Assembly (NCBI GenBank): GCA_021776515.1
Contig: JAJFFS010000017.1
Span: 1 to 64,000, forward strand
Length of the DNA stretch: 64,000 bases
Direction of reading: 5' to 3'
Origin: Robiginitomaculum sp.
GTDB lineage: Bacteria; Pseudomonadota; Alphaproteobacteria; Caulobacterales; Maricaulaceae
This document shows positions 7,857 through 17,094 of the stretch, one piece after another; within the stretch, counting starts at the first letter, position 1; each line of letters begins with the position of its first letter. The position numbers and the translations under genes are program-made. A model generated the notes under the pieces. It did not search any database, was not told where the DNA came from, and was given only the letters and a program-made list of their open reading frames with translations.

Positions 7857-10108
7857 GACCGCCTCTTACGCTGGTGTTTAGCGGCTTTGCTGCGTTTGCC
7901 ACGGTACTTGCCTGAATGCTTTTCTCCACGCGAGTGCGCAGATTTTCCCGGGCGTGTACCCGGTACAGGCGGGGTGAGCATTTCAAATAATAATCCGCCC
8001 GTTAGCGGTGTCGCTTCCCTAAGTTCTGCCTTGACCATCATGCCCAATGTATAACGGCCTCCGGTTTCGCGGCCAATAAGCGCATGGGCCTTTTCGTCAT
8101 GGACAAAAAACTCATTGCCCAGTTGGCGTATGGGTACAAAGCCATCCGCGCCGGTTTCTTCAAGGCGCAGGAATAGCCCAAAACGTGTCACCCCTGATAT
8201 GCGGGCGCTAAAGGAATTGCCCACATGCTCGGATAGATAACTGGCAATATAGCGCCCGGCGGCATCACGTTCGGCGGCCATAGCGCGCCGTTCATGGCCG
8301 GTAATTTCCTCGGCAATGGATTTAAGCTGGCTTTGTTCGCCATCGCTGGCCCCATCATTGCCCAGCCCGCAACTGCGGATCAGGGCGCGATGTACAATCA
8401 GGTCAGCATAGCGGCGGATGGGTGAGGTGAAGTGCGCATAATGCGTCAGGTTCAGGCCAAAATGGCCGATATTCTTGGTGTCATAAATGGCTTGCATTTG
8501 CGTGCGCAGCACCATTTCATTGATGATATCGGCGTATTTCCCTGCTTTAGCATTACTTATTAACGTGTTGAATTTTTTGGTTGTTGCCCGTTCACCTCTG
8601 GCAAGTTTGATGCTGATTGTGCGCAGAAAATCTGAAAGCGCATGAAGCTTTTCAGCGCTTGAGGCATCATGTACGCGGTAAATCAGGGGCGTTTGTTTTT
8701 GCTCCAGCGTTTCAGCCGCACAAACATTGGCCGACACCATAAATTCTTCGATCAATCGGTGTGCGTCAAAGCGGTCCTGTTTGGCAATCGAGGTGATTTT
8801 GCCTTGTTCATTGACGCGAATTTTGCGCTCGGCACTTTCGATCTCCAGCGGATTGCGCTTGACGCGGGCGATCTTCAAGGCTGCGTAGGCCGCCCACAGG
8901 GGCTTTAGCACGCCTTCCAACACCGGGGCCGCCGCATCGCCCGGTTTACCGTCGATAGCCGCCTGTGCCTGCGTGTAACTAAGGCGTGCCGCCGAGCGCA
9001 TAAGGGCGCGCATGAATTTATGGCGGCGCTTATTGCCTTGCGCATCAAAAACCATTTCAACCACCATACAGGCCCGGTCCTCATCCGGGCGCAGGCTGCA
9101 TAAATCGTTGGATAAACGCTCGGGCAGCATGGGAACGACTTGATCGGGCAAATATACCGAATTACCGCGTTTGCGCGCGCCCTGGTCCAGTGCGGAATTT
9201 CCCGGGACATAGGCGGCCACATCAGCAATGGCAACCGTTACCACCCAGCCGCCGGGATTAGCCTGATCATCATCGGCGCGGGCATGAACCGCATCGTCAA
9301 AATCGCGGGCATCATCGGGGTCTATGGTAATCAGGGGCAGGGTGCGTAAATCGGTACGTTTACCAAGAATGGCAGGCTTTGCCGCATCGGCTTGGGCGGT
9401 TTCTTCATCGCTAAAGCCTTGCGGAATGCCGTGTTCGGTTAGCGCAATCATGCTGGCGGCGCGTGGCTCGTTTACGTCACCCAGATGCTCGACCAGGCGC
9501 ACCAGATTAGCGCCGTGTTGGCGTTCGCGGACTTGCGCAACCAGGACCAGATCACCATCCTCCACCTTGTCGCAATCATCGGGGCGCAATACCCGGGAAT
9601 TGCGTATTTTTCTGTTGGTGGGAATAATTTCCACGCCGCCACGGGTTTTACGGGCAACACCCAGCAGGCGTTGATCCGTGCCGGTTTCCTGCGCCAGTTT
9701 TTTGATGATGCGGGCCACATAACCCTCCTCATCATTTTTGACACGGATCAGGGCTTTATCGCCAATGCCAATGGCCGTTGCGCCTTGCCCACCAGCGCCT
9801 TCGCCCGGGGCCAGTACGATATTGGGTGGTGGTGCGGTGCGTTCCCAATGAAGCGGACGGGCTAGCAATTCGCCATCCAGATCGCGGTCATAAAATTCGG
9901 CAACAAAAACATTGGGCAGGCGCCCGGCAAGTCCGTATTTGCGCTTGTCCAGGCGTTCAATTTTCCCGTTGTCTTCCAGTTCGCGCAGGGTTTCTTTCAG
10001 GCCCATTTTTTCCTTGCCAAACAGCCCCAGCTCTTTGGCAATATCACGTTTGGTCAGGCCTTTGCCCTGGTTTTCCAATGCCTTCAGGATGCGGTCCGTT
10101 AATGCCAT
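7853..10108 (-). CDS. rnr: Ribonuclease R
   Basis: A 751-residue processive 3'-5' exoribonuclease of the RNB family. In order: an N-terminal winged-helix region (RDIAKELGLFGKEKMGLKETL), OB-fold cold-shock domains, the RNB catalytic core with TIDPDDARDFDDAV (residues ~257-271; the aspartates bind Mg), GLNLTHYAHFTSPIRRYADL near residue 545, an S1 domain (SFSARISGVTRFGLFLRLEETGADGFVP) and a lysine/arginine-rich tail. It starts 12 bases after topA with AGGTGG located at the end of topA, suggesting co-transcription in the order topA-rnr-NUDIX. Confidence 0.96.
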   Translation of the reverse strand: MALTDRILKALENQGKGLTKRDIAKELGLFGKEKMGLKETLRELEDNGKIERLDKRKYGLAGRLPNVFVAEFYDRDLDGELLARPLHWERTAPPPNIVLAPGEGAGGQGATAIGIGDKALIRVKNDEEGYVARIIKKLAQETGTDQRLLGVARKTRGGVEIIPTNRKIRNSRVLRPDDCDKVEDGDLVLVAQVRERQHGANLVRLVEHLGDVNEPRAASMIALTEHGIPQGFSDEETAQADAAKPAILGKRTDLRTLPLITIDPDDARDFDDAVHARADDDQANPGGWVVTVAIADVAAYVPGNSALDQGARKRGNSVYLPDQVVPMLPERLSNDLCSLRPDEDRACMVVEMVFDAQGNKRRHKFMRALMRSAARLSYTQAQAAIDGKPGDAAAPVLEGVLKPLWAAYAALKIARVKRNPLEIESAERKIRVNEQGKITSIAKQDRFDAHRLIEEFMVSANVCAAETLEQKQTPLIYRVHDASSAEKLHALSDFLRTISIKLARGERATTKKFNTLISNAKAGKYADIINEMVLRTQMQAIYDTKNIGHFGLNLTHYAHFTSPIRRYADLIVHRALIRSCGLGNDGASDGEQSQLKSIAEEITGHERRAMAAERDAAGRYIASYLSEHVGNSFSARISGVTRFGLFLRLEETGADGFVPIRQLGNEFFVHDEKAHALIGRETGGRYTLGMMVKAELREATPLTGGLLFEMLTPPVPGTRPGKSAHSRGEKHSGKYRGKRSKAAKHQRKRRS

Positions 10109-10119
10109 TGAGCCACCTG

Positions 10120-12663
10120 TCAGGACTTTGCCTTTTTAGTTTTGGCTTTGGCCTTTGGTTTCGCTTTTGCTTTTTTCTTTTTAGGTTTTTTAGCTTTGGC
10201 CGCGATCAGCTCCAACGCCTGTTCCATGGTGACCGTTTCAGGCTCCATGCCTTTGGGCAGGGTGGCGTTGACCTTCTCATATTTAACGTAAGGCCCATAA
10301 CGCCCATCCATAACGCGGACTGGCTTACCAGATTCCGGGTGTTCACCCAGTTCTTTAAGGGCCGTTGCGGCCTGGCGGGCCTTGCTGCGCTTTTCAGCCA
10401 ACACGTCAACGGCGCGGTTAATGCCAATTTCAAACACGTCTTCAACCGAAGGGATATTGGCGTAGGTTTTAACGTGATGCACATAGGGGCCATAGCGGCC
10501 AATGGCGGCGGTAATCATTTCGCCGTCTTCAGGGTGCGCACCCACTTCGCGGGGCAGGCTGAGTAATTTCAAGGCGCGTTCGAGGTTAAGGGTGTCCGGC
10601 GTCCAGGTTTTGGGCAGGCTGGCGCGCTTGGGCTTTTCTTCTTCGCCAAGCTGTACATAGGGGCCAAAGCGCCCGCTTTTCAGCAATACCGGCAGGCCGG
10701 TTTCAGGATCATTGCCCAGCGCTTCATCGGCGGTCTGGCCATCCTGTCCTTCTGCATTGCTCAAAGGACGGGTGAATTTACATTCAGGGTATTCAGAACA
10801 CCCGATAAAGGCACCATAACGGCTAAGTTTCAGGCCAAGACGTCCGTCTTTGCATTTGGGGCAAATGCGCGGGTCAGGCTCGCCTTCCTCGCGCGGGAAC
10901 AGGTGTGGCCCCAGGGCTTCATCCAGGGCATCCAGAACATGGGTAACACGCAGATCCGCGATGTCTTCAATGGCAGCAGAAAATTCTTTCCAGAAATCGC
11001 GCAACAGCACTTTCCAGTTCAGATCGCCGGCGCTGACTTCATCCAGTTGTTTTTCCAGATTGGCCGTAAATTCGTATTGCACATAACGGGCAAAAAAGTT
11101 TTCCAGAAAGGAGGTAACCACGCGGCCTTTGTCCTGCGGCACAAAGCGTTTCTTCTCCAGTACCACATAGTCACGGTCCTGTAGTACTTGCATGATCGAG
11201 GCATAGGTCGAGGGACGGCCAATGCCCAGCTCTTCCATACGCTTGACCAGTGACGCTTCGGTAAAGCGGGGCGGGGGTTGCGTGAAATGCTGCTCGGCCT
11301 TGATTTTATCAATGCCTATGGGGGCGCCTGCTTTTAACAATGGCAGTTTTGCCTGACCTTCTTCCTTCTCGTCATCAAGACCTTCCTGATAGAGGTTCAA
11401 GAACCCGGGGAACAAGACCACTGTGCCACTGGCGCGCAGGTTAGTCTGCCCGCTTTCATCGGCAAGGTCGATGCTGGTGCGTTCTAGCCGCGCACTTTCC
11501 ATCTGGCTGGCGCAGGCGCGTTTCCATATCAGCGTATAGAGCTTGGCCTCATCGCCTGAAAGGTGCAAATCATCAGGGTGGCGGAAGAAAGATGTAGGCC
11601 GCACCGCTTCGTGCGCTTCTTGTGCATTTTTGGCCTTTGAGGCGTAATGGCGGGGTTTTGTTGGCAGGAAGTCATCACCAAAACGCTTTGTAATCATGGA
11701 GCGCACTTGCGAGACGGCCTCGCCGGTCATCTGTACGCTATCGGTCCGCATATAAGTGATGAGGCCGGTATTCTCGCCATCTATCTGCATACCTTCATAG
11801 AGCTTTTGTGCGGCGCGCATGGTGCGTGTCGCGGAAAAGCCCAGCTTGCGGGCCGCCTCTTGTTGCAATGTCGAGGTGGTGAAGGGCGGTGCCGGGTGGC
11901 GTTTAGCTGGTTTGGCTTCAACATTGGCTACATGAAATTTGCCACTTTTAACAATGTCTTTTGCCCGTGTTGCGGCGTCCTTGTCGCCCAGGCTGAGCTT
12001 GCCCAGTTTTTTACCGTCCAACATAGTCAGGCGGGCAGGGAAGGGGGCTGCGCCCTCGGCCAGTGCTTCGGCGTCGACACTCCAGTATTCATCAGAGCGG
12101 AACTTTTCTATGTCCAGTTCGCGATCGCAAATCAGACGCAAGGCAACCGATTGTACTCGTCCGGCAGAGCGGGAGCCGGGTAATTTGCGCCATAAAATCG
12201 GCGACAGGGTAAAGCCCACAAGGTAATCCAGCGCCCGGCGTGCCAGATAGGCCTCAACCAGTTCCATATCCACTTCGCGTGGGTTGGCCATGGCATCCAG
12301 AACCGATGACTTGGTGATGGCATTAAAAACCACGCGCTGGATAGGCGTGTCTTTTTTAAGCGCCTTGCGTTTGCGTAATGCCTCAATCAAGTGCCAGGAT
12401 ATGGCTTCGCCCTCACGATCCGGGTCAGTCGCCAAAATCAACGTATCGGCTCCCTTAACGGCGTCGGCAATTTCTTTTAAATGACCTTTGGAGCGGGTAC
12501 TAACCTCCCAGCTCATGGCGAAATCCTCATCAGGACGCACCGACCCATCTTTTGGTGGTAAATCACGAACATGGCCAAAACTGGCAAGAACATGAAAGTC
12601 CCGCCCTAGGTATTTGTTTATTGTTTTAGCTTTCGCCGGAGACTCGACGACGACGACCTTCAT
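10120..12663 (-). CDS. topA: DNA topoisomerase I (type IA)
   Basis: An 847-residue enzyme that relaxes negative supercoils. The TOPRIM domain is at the N-terminus (VVVESPAKAKTI; DPDREGEAI). The active-site tyrosine is Tyr304 in GLITYMRTDSV. One zinc-ribbon (CPKCKDGRLG...CSEYPECKF) is followed by three C-terminal repeats of the RYGPYV type and a lysine/alanine tail, the usual alphaproteobacterial form. AGAAGGAA precedes the ATG. In many alphaproteobacteria dprA lies just upstream; here an unrelated small gene does. Confidence 0.97.
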   Translation of the reverse strand: MKVVVVESPAKAKTINKYLGRDFHVLASFGHVRDLPPKDGSVRPDEDFAMSWEVSTRSKGHLKEIADAVKGADTLILATDPDREGEAISWHLIEALRKRKALKKDTPIQRVVFNAITKSSVLDAMANPREVDMELVEAYLARRALDYLVGFTLSPILWRKLPGSRSAGRVQSVALRLICDRELDIEKFRSDEYWSVDAEALAEGAAPFPARLTMLDGKKLGKLSLGDKDAATRAKDIVKSGKFHVANVEAKPAKRHPAPPFTTSTLQQEAARKLGFSATRTMRAAQKLYEGMQIDGENTGLITYMRTDSVQMTGEAVSQVRSMITKRFGDDFLPTKPRHYASKAKNAQEAHEAVRPTSFFRHPDDLHLSGDEAKLYTLIWKRACASQMESARLERTSIDLADESGQTNLRASGTVVLFPGFLNLYQEGLDDEKEEGQAKLPLLKAGAPIGIDKIKAEQHFTQPPPRFTEASLVKRMEELGIGRPSTYASIMQVLQDRDYVVLEKKRFVPQDKGRVVTSFLENFFARYVQYEFTANLEKQLDEVSAGDLNWKVLLRDFWKEFSAAIEDIADLRVTHVLDALDEALGPHLFPREEGEPDPRICPKCKDGRLGLKLSRYGAFIGCSEYPECKFTRPLSNAEGQDGQTADEALGNDPETGLPVLLKSGRFGPYVQLGEEEKPKRASLPKTWTPDTLNLERALKLLSLPREVGAHPEDGEMITAAIGRYGPYVHHVKTYANIPSVEDVFEIGINRAVDVLAEKRSKARQAATALKELGEHPESGKPVRVMDGRYGPYVKYEKVNATLPKGMEPETVTMEQALELIAAKAKKPKKKKAKAKPKAKAKTKKAKS

Positions 12664-12821
12664 GGAGCATTCCTTCTGGATTAACCCGGCGCATCATTTC
12701 GCAGGGTGGCGAGAAAAGAAGGGCTAACCTAGCAATTGTCAATGCAAGGGGGTTTCATAGTGCATAAAAAGCACGTATAGGTAGATTTATCAACTATATA
12801 CACGTTAGACGAGAATGATCT

Positions 12822-13013
12822 ATGGACACGGAAATACAAATAGATTTGGCGGAGAGGCAACAGCAATCCAGTTATGCTGCCGCTAAGTATCTGGCAGCTA
12901 TATTGCCAGAACTTGCCATTATTGCGCGTAAGAGTGAAATGGACAGCCTAGGTGAACAAATTGATCTAGTCGCAGATATAGCTCGTAATGAACTTGTCAG
13001 GCACAGGCGATAA
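12822..13013 (+). CDS. Small protein of unknown function, 63 residues
   Basis: A 63-residue, hydrophilic and probably helical protein beginning MDTEIQIDLAERQQQSSYAAAKYL, with charge-patterned heptads (IIARKSEMDSLGEQIDLVADIARNEL). No family is recognised. It is the only plus-strand frame in the gap between topA and the histidine kinase. Its last 17 bases overlap the 3' end of the convergent kinase. A GAGAA sequence lies about ten bases upstream of the ATG. It may be a real small gene; a chance frame cannot be excluded. Confidence 0.5.
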   Translation: MDTEIQIDLAERQQQSSYAAAKYLAAILPELAIIARKSEMDSLGEQIDLVADIARNELVRHRR

Positions 13014-15204
13014 TTTCTGTATCCATTTCTTCACCCTGTGTACCTTTTTGGGCACTAGCCAGAGCTATGGCAGAAATAAGCACACGCGGGTCTAACGGTT
13101 TGGGTACATAGTCCGTCATGCCGGCATCCAGGCATTTTTGCCGGTCACCGTTCATGACATTTGCAGTCATTGCTATGACAGGAATGTCAGCATTCGGACC
13201 GTTTGAAGCGCGTAATTCCTTGGTCGTTGTTATCCCGTCCTTACGGGGCATTTGAACATCCATCAGGACCATATCAAATAATTGTGTCTCAAGGTAGTCC
13301 AGAGCCTCAACACCATCTTCGGCTAAAATCAGTTCGCAATCCACAGCCTGCAAGAAGGCTTTCAGAACCCTTTGGTTCAGGACATTATCTTCGGCGGCAA
13401 GAATACGAACAGGTTGTTCACTTGGAAATTCCGAGGGGGCTGTAGGGGTTTCCAGTTCGTCATTATCATCAAGTTTTCCTGATGCAAGGCTATCAACTTC
13501 AAGGGTAAAGGTAAAACATGAACCTTTCCCGCTTTCAGAGGAAAGCGTAATGTCGCCCCCCATTAACTGCGCCAGTTTTTTGGAAATTGCCAGGCCAAGG
13601 CCGGTGCCACCAAATTTACGAGTTACGGATTTGTCAGCCTGCTCAAAAGGCATGAATAATTCAGCCTGAGCTTTCTGGCTAATGCCTACGCCGGTATCTT
13701 CTATGGCGATACAAATCAGTGATTTGTTATTGGCTAAAGCTTTGGCCGTGATACCAAGTTTGACTTTACCTTCATCGGTAAATTTTACAGCATTGGATAA
13801 AAGATTATAAATGATCTGGCGGATGCGCGTGATGTCTCCGTGAATAATTGATGGTACATCATCGTCAATTTCGCATTCAAACACCAACCCTTTGTCGTTG
13901 GCAGTTGGTTCCCATAATTGCGCAAGTTTCCTGATTATACTGCGTATATCCACCTCAATGGATTCTATTTCCATTTTGCCAGCTTCGATTTTTGACAGGT
14001 CTAAAACATCATTGAGAACAGTCATCAGCATCTCACCGCCTTCGGAAAGGGCGGAGATATACTCACGTTGTTTATCGTCAAGGTCAGTCGCTTCAAGCAA
14101 TGACGCCATACCTAAAACGGCATTCATGGGCGTGCGTAATTCATGGCTCATCATGGCCAGGAATTCTGATTTAGCCTGATTGGCATGTTCGGCTTGTTCG
14201 CGTGCCTCAAGCAGATCGGTGATGTCACGGCGTATGGTAATACATTCGGTAATTTCACCATCTGCATTATGGATCGGAGATACCGAGGTGTCGCCCCAGT
14301 AAATAGAACCATCTTTGGCTTTGTTTTGAATTTTCCCTGTCCAGACTTTGTTCTTCAGAGCGAATTCTTCCATCTCTTTAAATGTTTCGGGGGGGTGAAA
14401 GCCGGTGTCCATTATTCTATGGTTTTGGCCAATCAGTTCTTCGCTGGTGTATTGTGTTTTTTCACAAAACGCCTCATTGGCCGAAATTAGTGTGCCATCT
14501 GGCGTGCTCCTGGTAACCATAGCGTAGGTATCCAGGGCCTGATTAAGCGCTTTAAAACGAGCATTGCTCCGCTCAGCTTTTTCTTTTTCCTTTATAATCA
14601 CCTGTTGCGCCGCTTCCTGTTCTTGCAATACATGCTGAATCCAGCGGTAGGCCTTATTGCTGGCAAACAAAAATATTGCGAACCCGCCACAAATGGCAAA
14701 GAAGTCATCAAATGCCATCGAGTGGTCGCCCAAATAACTAAACCCCAGCAAGCCAAGAAGTGTGACAATAAACGGTGCTACGGATGCCCAATATAAAAAC
14801 CGTGCTTGCGACAGGAAAACACTCGAATGAACCAGCGAGCCATTTAGAAATAAAGTAGCGAAGAGCTTTCCTGCAATTCCGCCCATTTGCCATAACACCA
14901 GACTAAGGGAGGCAAAGACCAGAGTGGAAACACTAACAGTAACCAACGCCAAAAACCTGGCTTTATGTGCCGGGATGGCAAGCTTTCTGGCATTGGCGAT
15001 CACGTTAAAAACGCGATTGTCAACAAATTGCAAAGCAAGAACAAAGGCCAGCCAGCTAATAGTAAATGTCAGGGGAATAAGGAAGGATGTCAGTGCCGTT
15101 ATTGCTATAGCTGCAATGACACGACTTTTTCTGCCATCCTTGCGGCCCTGCACAGCATTTTCTATCTCTGTATAGGGGTCGTTTTCATTTCCACTATGAC
15201 TCAT
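12997..15204 (-). CDS. Membrane hybrid sensor histidine kinase (PAS-HisKA-HATPase-REC)
   Basis: About 735 residues from the ATG at 15204; a TTG five codons earlier is less likely because it has no ribosome site. The N-terminus has about six membrane helices without a large periplasmic domain. A linker helix leads to a PAS domain (TPDGTLISANEAFCEKTQYTSEELIG...), the H-box FLAMMSHELRTPMNAVLG with the phosphorylated histidine near residue 353, an ATPase domain with N, G1 and G2 boxes (NLLSNAVKF, DTGVGIS, GTGLGLAISKKL), and a receiver domain with the phospho-acceptor in LMDVQMPRKDG near residue 645. No Hpt domain or separate response regulator lies nearby, so it is an orphan. The signal is unknown. 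Confidence 0.92.
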   Translation of the reverse strand: MSHSGNENDPYTEIENAVQGRKDGRKSRVIAAIAITALTSFLIPLTFTISWLAFVLALQFVDNRVFNVIANARKLAIPAHKARFLALVTVSVSTLVFASLSLVLWQMGGIAGKLFATLFLNGSLVHSSVFLSQARFLYWASVAPFIVTLLGLLGFSYLGDHSMAFDDFFAICGGFAIFLFASNKAYRWIQHVLQEQEAAQQVIIKEKEKAERSNARFKALNQALDTYAMVTRSTPDGTLISANEAFCEKTQYTSEELIGQNHRIMDTGFHPPETFKEMEEFALKNKVWTGKIQNKAKDGSIYWGDTSVSPIHNADGEITECITIRRDITDLLEAREQAEHANQAKSEFLAMMSHELRTPMNAVLGMASLLEATDLDDKQREYISALSEGGEMLMTVLNDVLDLSKIEAGKMEIESIEVDIRSIIRKLAQLWEPTANDKGLVFECEIDDDVPSIIHGDITRIRQIIYNLLSNAVKFTDEGKVKLGITAKALANNKSLICIAIEDTGVGISQKAQAELFMPFEQADKSVTRKFGGTGLGLAISKKLAQLMGGDITLSSESGKGSCFTFTLEVDSLASGKLDDNDELETPTAPSEFPSEQPVRILAAEDNVLNQRVLKAFLQAVDCELILAEDGVEALDYLETQLFDMVLMDVQMPRKDGITTTKELRASNGPNADIPVIAMTANVMNGDRQKCLDAGMTDYVPKPLDPRVLISAIALASAQKGTQGEEMDTEIIACA

Positions 15205-15365
15205 TCGATAATTGTCCAACTATTTTTTTTCAACTTTAACAGGTAAAAGTAAAAAAGCTCCAAACGGAAATGTCTCTTGGTAAAAGCATTAACGCAGGCC
15301 CCAATAAACATTTGCACGACGTGTTAATTTGCCGTTACACTTGGTTCGTCATTAGGGAGGGGAAA

Positions 15366-16703
15366 ATGAAACGATCAGGTTTTCTTATGGCATTGGGTGC
15401 CAGTGTTTTTGTGTCGATAGCAGGGCAAGGCGTAACGCAAACCCCGCTTGGAAAGGCTATTGAGGGTGACTATGCGCACTTGCAGGCGCTTTATACGCAT
15501 TTGCACCAAAATCCGGAACTGAGCTTTCGGGAATCACAAACTGCCAAACACATTGCAGAAGAATTACGCGCCATTGGCTTTGAGGTTACAACTGGTATCG
15601 GCGAGACAGGTCTTGTTGGCGTGATGCGTAATGGTAAAGGGCCAACGCTAATGATCCGCACTGATCTTGATGCCCTTCCTGTTAAGGAGCAAACGGGTAA
15701 AACTTATGCCTCTTCTGTGGTCGGGCAAAATTATCTTGGCGATAAAAACCTGCCCATTATGCACGCTTGTGGTCACGATGTTCACATGACGGCACTGGTG
15801 GGCACAGCGCGGCGTCTGGTGGCAATGAAGGACCAGTGGAAAGGTACGCTTGTGCTTGTTGGCCAACCTGCTGAAGAGTTGGGCCTTGGTGCCTCCGCCA
15901 TGCTGGACGATGGTCTTTACGAGCGTTTTCCAAAACCGGACTACAATCTGGCATTGCATGTCAATGCGGGCATGCCTGCGGGCACCATTGGTTATACCTC
16001 TGGCTTTGCACTGGCCAATGTGGATTCAGTAGATATCAGGATCAAAGGCGTTGGCGGTCACGGTGCCTACCCCCACACCACCAAGGACCCCATTGTCCTT
16101 GGCGCTTATATCGTAACGGCACTGCAGACCCTGGTATCGCGTGAAATTGACCCGCAAGCACCGGCTGTGGTTACTGTGGGTTCCTTCCATGCCGGTACCA
16201 AGCACAACATTATATCTGATAATGCGCATTTGAAGCTGACGGTGCGTTCCTATTCTGATGAAGTTCGTGAAACATTGTTAAGCGGTATTGCCCGCATTGC
16301 TGAAAATGAAGCCCGTGCCTTTGGTTTGCCCGAAGATCTTTTACCAACGATAGAGGTCGAGGACACCTACACACCGGCCACCTATAATGACCCGGATTTG
16401 GTAAAGCGTTCAATTCCCGCCATTGCCAAGGCGGTAGGTGCTGAAAATGTAAAAGAAACGCCCGCCGTAATGGGGGGAGAGGATTTTTCACAATACGGTC
16501 GAACGGTAGATAAAATTCCGGGCTTTATGTTTTGGGCTGGCGCGGTTGAGCCTGAAAAATATGATGCCGCAAAGGCGGCGGGGGAGACACTACCCTCATT
16601 GCATTCACCATTTTTTGCCCCTGATACAAAGCGCACGATTATCACGTCGGTCAATGCCATGAGTGCAGCGGCCCTGAATTTACTGGAGAAGACGGATGAG
16701 TGA
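15366..16703 (+). CDS. Secreted M20-family amidohydrolase / metallopeptidase
   Basis: A 445-residue enzyme from the ATG at 15366, chosen because GGGAGGGG precedes it and the N-terminus then reads as a signal peptide (MKRSGFLMALGASVFVSIAGQG). It belongs to the hippurate/indole-acetyl-amino-acid amidohydrolase branch: MHACGHDVHM and GQPAEELGLGASAML carry metal ligands, and GVGGHGAYPHTTKDP is the dimerisation-domain motif. Such enzymes cleave N-acyl amino acids; the export signal places this one in the periplasm. It overlaps the next gene by eight bases. Confidence 0.9.
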   Translation: MKRSGFLMALGASVFVSIAGQGVTQTPLGKAIEGDYAHLQALYTHLHQNPELSFRESQTAKHIAEELRAIGFEVTTGIGETGLVGVMRNGKGPTLMIRTDLDALPVKEQTGKTYASSVVGQNYLGDKNLPIMHACGHDVHMTALVGTARRLVAMKDQWKGTLVLVGQPAEELGLGASAMLDDGLYERFPKPDYNLALHVNAGMPAGTIGYTSGFALANVDSVDIRIKGVGGHGAYPHTTKDPIVLGAYIVTALQTLVSREIDPQAPAVVTVGSFHAGTKHNIISDNAHLKLTVRSYSDEVRETLLSGIARIAENEARAFGLPEDLLPTIEVEDTYTPATYNDPDLVKRSIPAIAKAVGAENVKETPAVMGGEDFSQYGRTVDKIPGFMFWAGAVEPEKYDAAKAAGETLPSLHSPFFAPDTKRTIITSVNAMSAAALNLLEKTDE

Positions 16704-17094
16704 TATTCGCCGGGTTTTCTCTAATGCACCCTGGGAACAGCAGGTGGGGTATTGCCGTGCCTTGCGCCAGGGGCCGCATATCTGGGTCACAGGTACTGCG
16801 CCTGTCGCCGATGATGGTTCCACCTATGCGCCGGGTGACCCTTATGCGCAAAGCGCCAGGTGCATTGAACTGATAGCAAAAGCCCTGGCAGGGCTGGATG
16901 CGGGTCTGGAACATGTTGTGCGCACACGTCTTTATGTTACTGATATTGATCGTTGGGAGGCCATTGGCCGGGCGCATGCCGCCGCCTTTAAGGATAACCC
17001 GCCAGCAGCGACCATGGTGGAGGTTTCGAGATTAATTGCTCCGGATATGTTGGTTGAAATTGAGGCCGATGCCTTTGTGGGAGATCAGGTTTGA
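16696..17094 (+). CDS. RidA/YjgF-family protein
   Basis: A 132-residue member of the RidA superfamily, whose archetype hydrolyses reactive enamine/imine intermediates. Features include GPHIWVTGTAPV, a typical central helix (ECIEL-like QSARCIELIAKALAGLDAGLEHVVRTRLYVTDI) and PAATMVEVSRLIAPDMLVEIEADAF. The RidA catalytic arginine position is occupied by the R of VSRLI. It overlaps the amidohydrolase before it and the cyclophilin after it, so the three are one operon. Confidence 0.9.
   Translation: MSDIRRVFSNAPWEQQVGYCRALRQGPHIWVTGTAPVADDGSTYAPGDPYAQSARCIELIAKALAGLDAGLEHVVRTRLYVTDIDRWEAIGRAHAAAFKDNPPAATMVEVSRLIAPDMLVEIEADAFVGDQV

Noticed and set aside
9778-10566. 262-residue plus-strand frame spanning rnr and topA
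   Set aside because: Antisense to two well-supported genes, with no ribosome site and no recognisable domain.
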